This document shows, piece after piece, positions 61,946 to 64,000 of a DNA stretch of 64,000 nt; position 1 is the first letter of the stretch; each line of letters begins with the position of its first letter. The DNA comes from Phocaeicola vulgatus ATCC 8482 (GTDB taxonomy: Bacteria; Bacteroidota; Bacteroidia; Bacteroidales; Bacteroidaceae). The position numbers were made by a program, and so were the translations under genes. The stretch lies in the NCBI RefSeq assembly GCF_000012825.1, contig NC_009614.1, positions 4,650,001 to 4,714,000 on the forward strand, given 5' to 3'. The notes beneath the pieces are model-generated. The model saw only the letters and a list, made by a program, of their open reading frames with translations. It made no database searches and was not told the DNA's origin.

Positions 61946-62842
61946 TTATAACTTTTCCTTATAATGATTGGCAAATTGCATGAACAGAGCCGGGAGCCCT
62001 GTATCCTGCCCTTGCAATTGGACAAAATCAAATTCACGAAACATCACCAGGTCTTTTATATCCAATACTTTAAACTTCCCTGAATACAGTTCTTTATTAA
62101 TAGACCGGATAGACAAAATCCCCATGCACTCACTATTTTCCAGAAATAATTTAATGCTCTCTGTACTTCCCAGGTGCATACGGATAGTAAGGTCCGATAA
62201 CTTTATGTTGTGTTTATGCAAAGCGGTAATCAATACATCCAATGTTCCCGAACCTCTTTCACGAAGTACAAGAGGAACTTCTTTCAATTCATCCAAAGTT
62301 ATCTCATCATAATCCATCCACTTACTATGAGTATGGACGATAGCCACCAGCTCATCTTGCAGAAAAGGAGTATATTTCAAATTAGGTTGCCGGGTATTTC
62401 CCTCTACCAGTGCCAAATCTATACGATGTTCCTGCAATGCCTTTTCCACCTCAGAGGAGTTCCCGCTGAAAAGTGATAAAGACACTTGCGGAAACTTCTC
62501 GATGAAGCGGGCCAGCAAAGGGGGAAGCACATATTGGGCAATTGTAGTACTGGCTCCCAAGCGCAACTCACCGGTATGCTCATTACGTAATAAGTTCATC
62601 TCGTACTCCAAGCGTCCGTAATCTTCCAAAATTTTCTCACAATGCTCCAACAACAACCTGCCTGCATCAGTCAGCAAGATCTTGTTCCCCATTCGCTCAA
62701 AAAGGCGTGTCTGGTACATCGTCTCCAATTCCTGAATATGCTTGGTTATAGCCGGCTGACTAATAAACAGCTCTTGCGAAGCCTTTGTAAAGCTGAGGTT
62801 TTTCGCAACACTACTGAATACTCTTAACCTGAAATCAGACAT
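61946..62842 (-). CDS. LysR-type transcriptional regulator
   Basis: A 298-residue protein. The N-terminal winged helix (1-60) has NLSFTKASQELFISQPAITKHI. The C-terminal effector domain (90-298) has the substrate-binding pattern LRLGASTTIAQYVLPPLLARFIEKFP and LVEGNTRQP. LysR regulators with YeiH neighbours are usually CysB-like or YeiE-like and respond to sulfur metabolites (family knowledge). It lies 12 nt after a hypothetical gene and 88 nt before the exporter, consistent with control of that gene. Confidence 0.9.
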   Translation of the reverse strand: MSDFRLRVFSSVAKNLSFTKASQELFISQPAITKHIQELETMYQTRLFERMGNKILLTDAGRLLLEHCEKILEDYGRLEYEMNLLRNEHTGELRLGASTTIAQYVLPPLLARFIEKFPQVSLSLFSGNSSEVEKALQEHRIDLALVEGNTRQPNLKYTPFLQDELVAIVHTHSKWMDYDEITLDELKEVPLVLRERGSGTLDVLITALHKHNIKLSDLTIRMHLGSTESIKLFLENSECMGILSIRSINKELYSGKFKVLDIKDLVMFREFDFVQLQGQDTGLPALFMQFANHYKEKL

Positions 62843-62854
62843 GTTTTTTAATGA

Positions 62855-63436
62855 TTATAGTTCGTCTGCTTTAATTCCTAACGACTGTAAAACAGCGAAT
62901 CCAAACATCTCCCACTGATAAGCGACTTCACTGGTTGGAGGATTCATACCGAATACCGTCATTTTTTCTTTTCCGTCCACCTTATTTAATATAGCAGGAA
63001 CTTTATCTCCATATTCTTCTTCGGCAGGGACAATAATCACCCGTTTCACCTCTTTTGCATCAACCACCACTCTCAAAGACTCCAGAAACAACTCTTCGCG
63101 ACTAGCCATATCCGATGGTTCGAAAGAATAAAGTGCAAACTCTCCCAACTGGCTTTTGAAAGCCACGTTATTTAATTCCTTTTCCAAATCCGACGGCTGA
63201 AAAGCATCCATTTTCTTACTTTCCTCGTCATAAATAAATAATACCTGAACTGCATTCTCCCCCAAGGGTATTCCACTATCCAGTGACAGACATTCCAACA
63301 ACACCGGTAAATCCGCTTTCGGCAACTTACGGCCCACCACGTCACCAAAATGTTTGGATAAATCACCCGCCACCCTGTCTACATAGGCTACATCCACCAG
63401 AATTACAGTATCTGCAAACTTTATTTCATTTGTCAT
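62855..63436 (-). CDS. Hypothetical protein, possibly DUF6621 family
   Basis: A 193-residue cytosolic protein (starts MTNEIKFADTVILVDVAYVD). The pattern is alternating beta-alpha (VQVLFIYDEESKKMDAF, KRVIIVPAEEEYGDKVP, MTVFGMNPPTSEVAYQW), suggesting a Rossmann-like fold. I think it is a DUF6621-type protein of Bacteroidales, but this is from memory. It lies 12 nt before the LysR gene in the same orientation, so it may share its transcript. Role unknown. Confidence 0.65.
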   Translation of the reverse strand: MTNEIKFADTVILVDVAYVDRVAGDLSKHFGDVVGRKLPKADLPVLLECLSLDSGIPLGENAVQVLFIYDEESKKMDAFQPSDLEKELNNVAFKSQLGEFALYSFEPSDMASREELFLESLRVVVDAKEVKRVIIVPAEEEYGDKVPAILNKVDGKEKMTVFGMNPPTSEVAYQWEMFGFAVLQSLGIKADEL

Positions 63437-63710
63437 CTCGTTTTCATTTTATGATTTCGATGCTAAGATAGCAATTATCATCTGCTTGCAAAAAGAGTTA
63501 TCTGCCTTTTTGTGTACAATTCGGACTTTTTTTCATTTAAAAGCCGGAAAGCCTGCCATTTTGTCTTCTTATTTTACTTCATTAGCTTTCTTTTTCTTTT
63601 TGGCAAACTATTTGACGATTATCAAATGAAATCGCAAAAGCCACTGAACAAAGCAGTGACAGTTACGTTTTCAATAGGTATTTGAATAATATTTAGAAAG
63701 GAGATACAAT
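63437..63710. promoter_or_regulatory. Divergent region upstream of clpB
   Basis: TGCCATTTTGTCT at 63554-63566 matches TGnCAnnnTGnCA except for the last base, and resembles the site before hsp20. TAGCTTTC at 63593-63600 may be the -7 box. The ribosome site AAAGGAG lies at about 63697-63703. No gene is seen here. Confidence 0.45.
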
Positions 63711-64000
63711 ATGAATTTTAACAACTTCACAATTAAATCACAGGAGGCAGTGCAACAAGCGGTGAACATAACTCAAGCCCGCGGACAGCAAGCTATCGAG
63801 CCTGTGCATCTGTTGGCCGGAGTACTGAAAGTAGGTGAAAACGTCACCAACTTCATTTTCCAGAAATTGGGAATGAACGCCCAGCAGATCGCATTGGTCA
63901 TCGACAAGCAAATTGACTCGCTGCCTAAGGTTTCGGGAGGAGAACCTTACCTTAGCCGTGAAAGCAACGAGATATTACAAAGAGCCGTACAGTATTCCAA
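63711..64000 (+). CDS. clpB: ClpB disaggregase, N-terminal part (cut by window edge)
   Basis: The visible 96 residues (starts MNFNNFTIKSQEAVQQAVNI) form the Clp N domain: ARGQQAIEPVHLLAGVL and ESNEILQRAVQYS are typical of ClpB. ClpB works with DnaK to pull proteins out of aggregates using ATP. The AAA modules lie beyond the window. The start has AAAGGAG 7-8 nt upstream. The TGnCAnnnTGnCA-like site in the upstream region, shared with hsp20, suggests heat-shock control. Confidence 0.93.
   Translation, partial: MNFNNFTIKSQEAVQQAVNITQARGQQAIEPVHLLAGVLKVGENVTNFIFQKLGMNAQQIALVIDKQIDSLPKVSGGEPYLSRESNEILQRAVQYS

Overview
The window looks like a chromosomal segment of a gut Bacteroidales, most likely Bacteroides or Phocaeicola. 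The reasons are the AT-rich intergenic DNA, many promoters with the Bacteroidetes -7 box TAnnTTTG (often with a -33 TTTG), few strong Shine-Dalgarno sites, Bacteroidetes-type families (WG-repeat and DUF6175 secreted proteins, C69 dipeptidase, Ser-type sulfatase, NifJ-type pyruvate:ferredoxin oxidoreductase) and Bacteroides-type insertion sequences. The species is not determined. No rRNA, tRNA or CRISPR array was recognised.

Layout. 1-2.5 kb: two metallophosphoesterases with a partial downstream gene, a possible small RNA, and an XRE/DUF3791 antitoxin-like gene whose DUF3990-type partner is cut to 14 codons. 2.7-6.1 kb: a complete IS5-like element (3089-4772, inverted ends and TAAAAA target repeats) next to a frameshifted IS21-type istA remnant. 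6.1-19 kb: core functions (SpoU methyltransferase, zinc alcohol dehydrogenase, Hsp20, GtrA, SDR, a VOC-GNAT fusion, MaoC hydratase, YgbA-like protein, alkyltransferase-like protein, a phosphatase-like protein without its nucleophilic Cys, RluA synthase, MATE pump, TrkH). 19.2-25.1 kb: an RND tripartite efflux operon. 25.2-33 kb: an ATP-grasp-like protein divergent from an AAA ATPase, then NifJ and a sulfatase. 33-33.7 kb: non-coding DNA with a strong palindrome and 21-22 bp degenerate tandem repeats.

The most unusual part is 33.7-48.1 kb. A LytS-type lipoprotein histidine kinase with TPRs and a LytTR response regulator lie upstream of a compact minus-strand operon of seven exported proteins plus a 37-codon signal-peptide ORF. 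These are two WG-repeat proteins, a DUF6175 protein, a lipoprotein, its small secreted relative and two unknowns. A 17-bp sequence lies 78 bp upstream of the assigned -7 box of this operon. The same sequence lies at the same distance upstream of a separate outer-membrane-barrel operon 10 kb away. An IS1182-family element has inserted at the terminator hairpin of the WG operon and is flanked by a perfect 66-bp direct repeat of that hairpin. I infer a sensor-controlled cell-envelope system of unknown function.

48-64 kb is mostly housekeeping: aldose epimerase, DMT transporter, phosphohexomutase, C69 dipeptidase, M23 peptidase, alanine dehydrogenase, TatA/TatC with an ECF S component, an exported small protein, an MgtC/DUF4010 membrane protein, a YeiH-type exporter with a LysR regulator, and the start of clpB. 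A TGnCAnnnTGnCA-like sequence occurs upstream of both hsp20 and clpB and may be a shared heat-shock operator.
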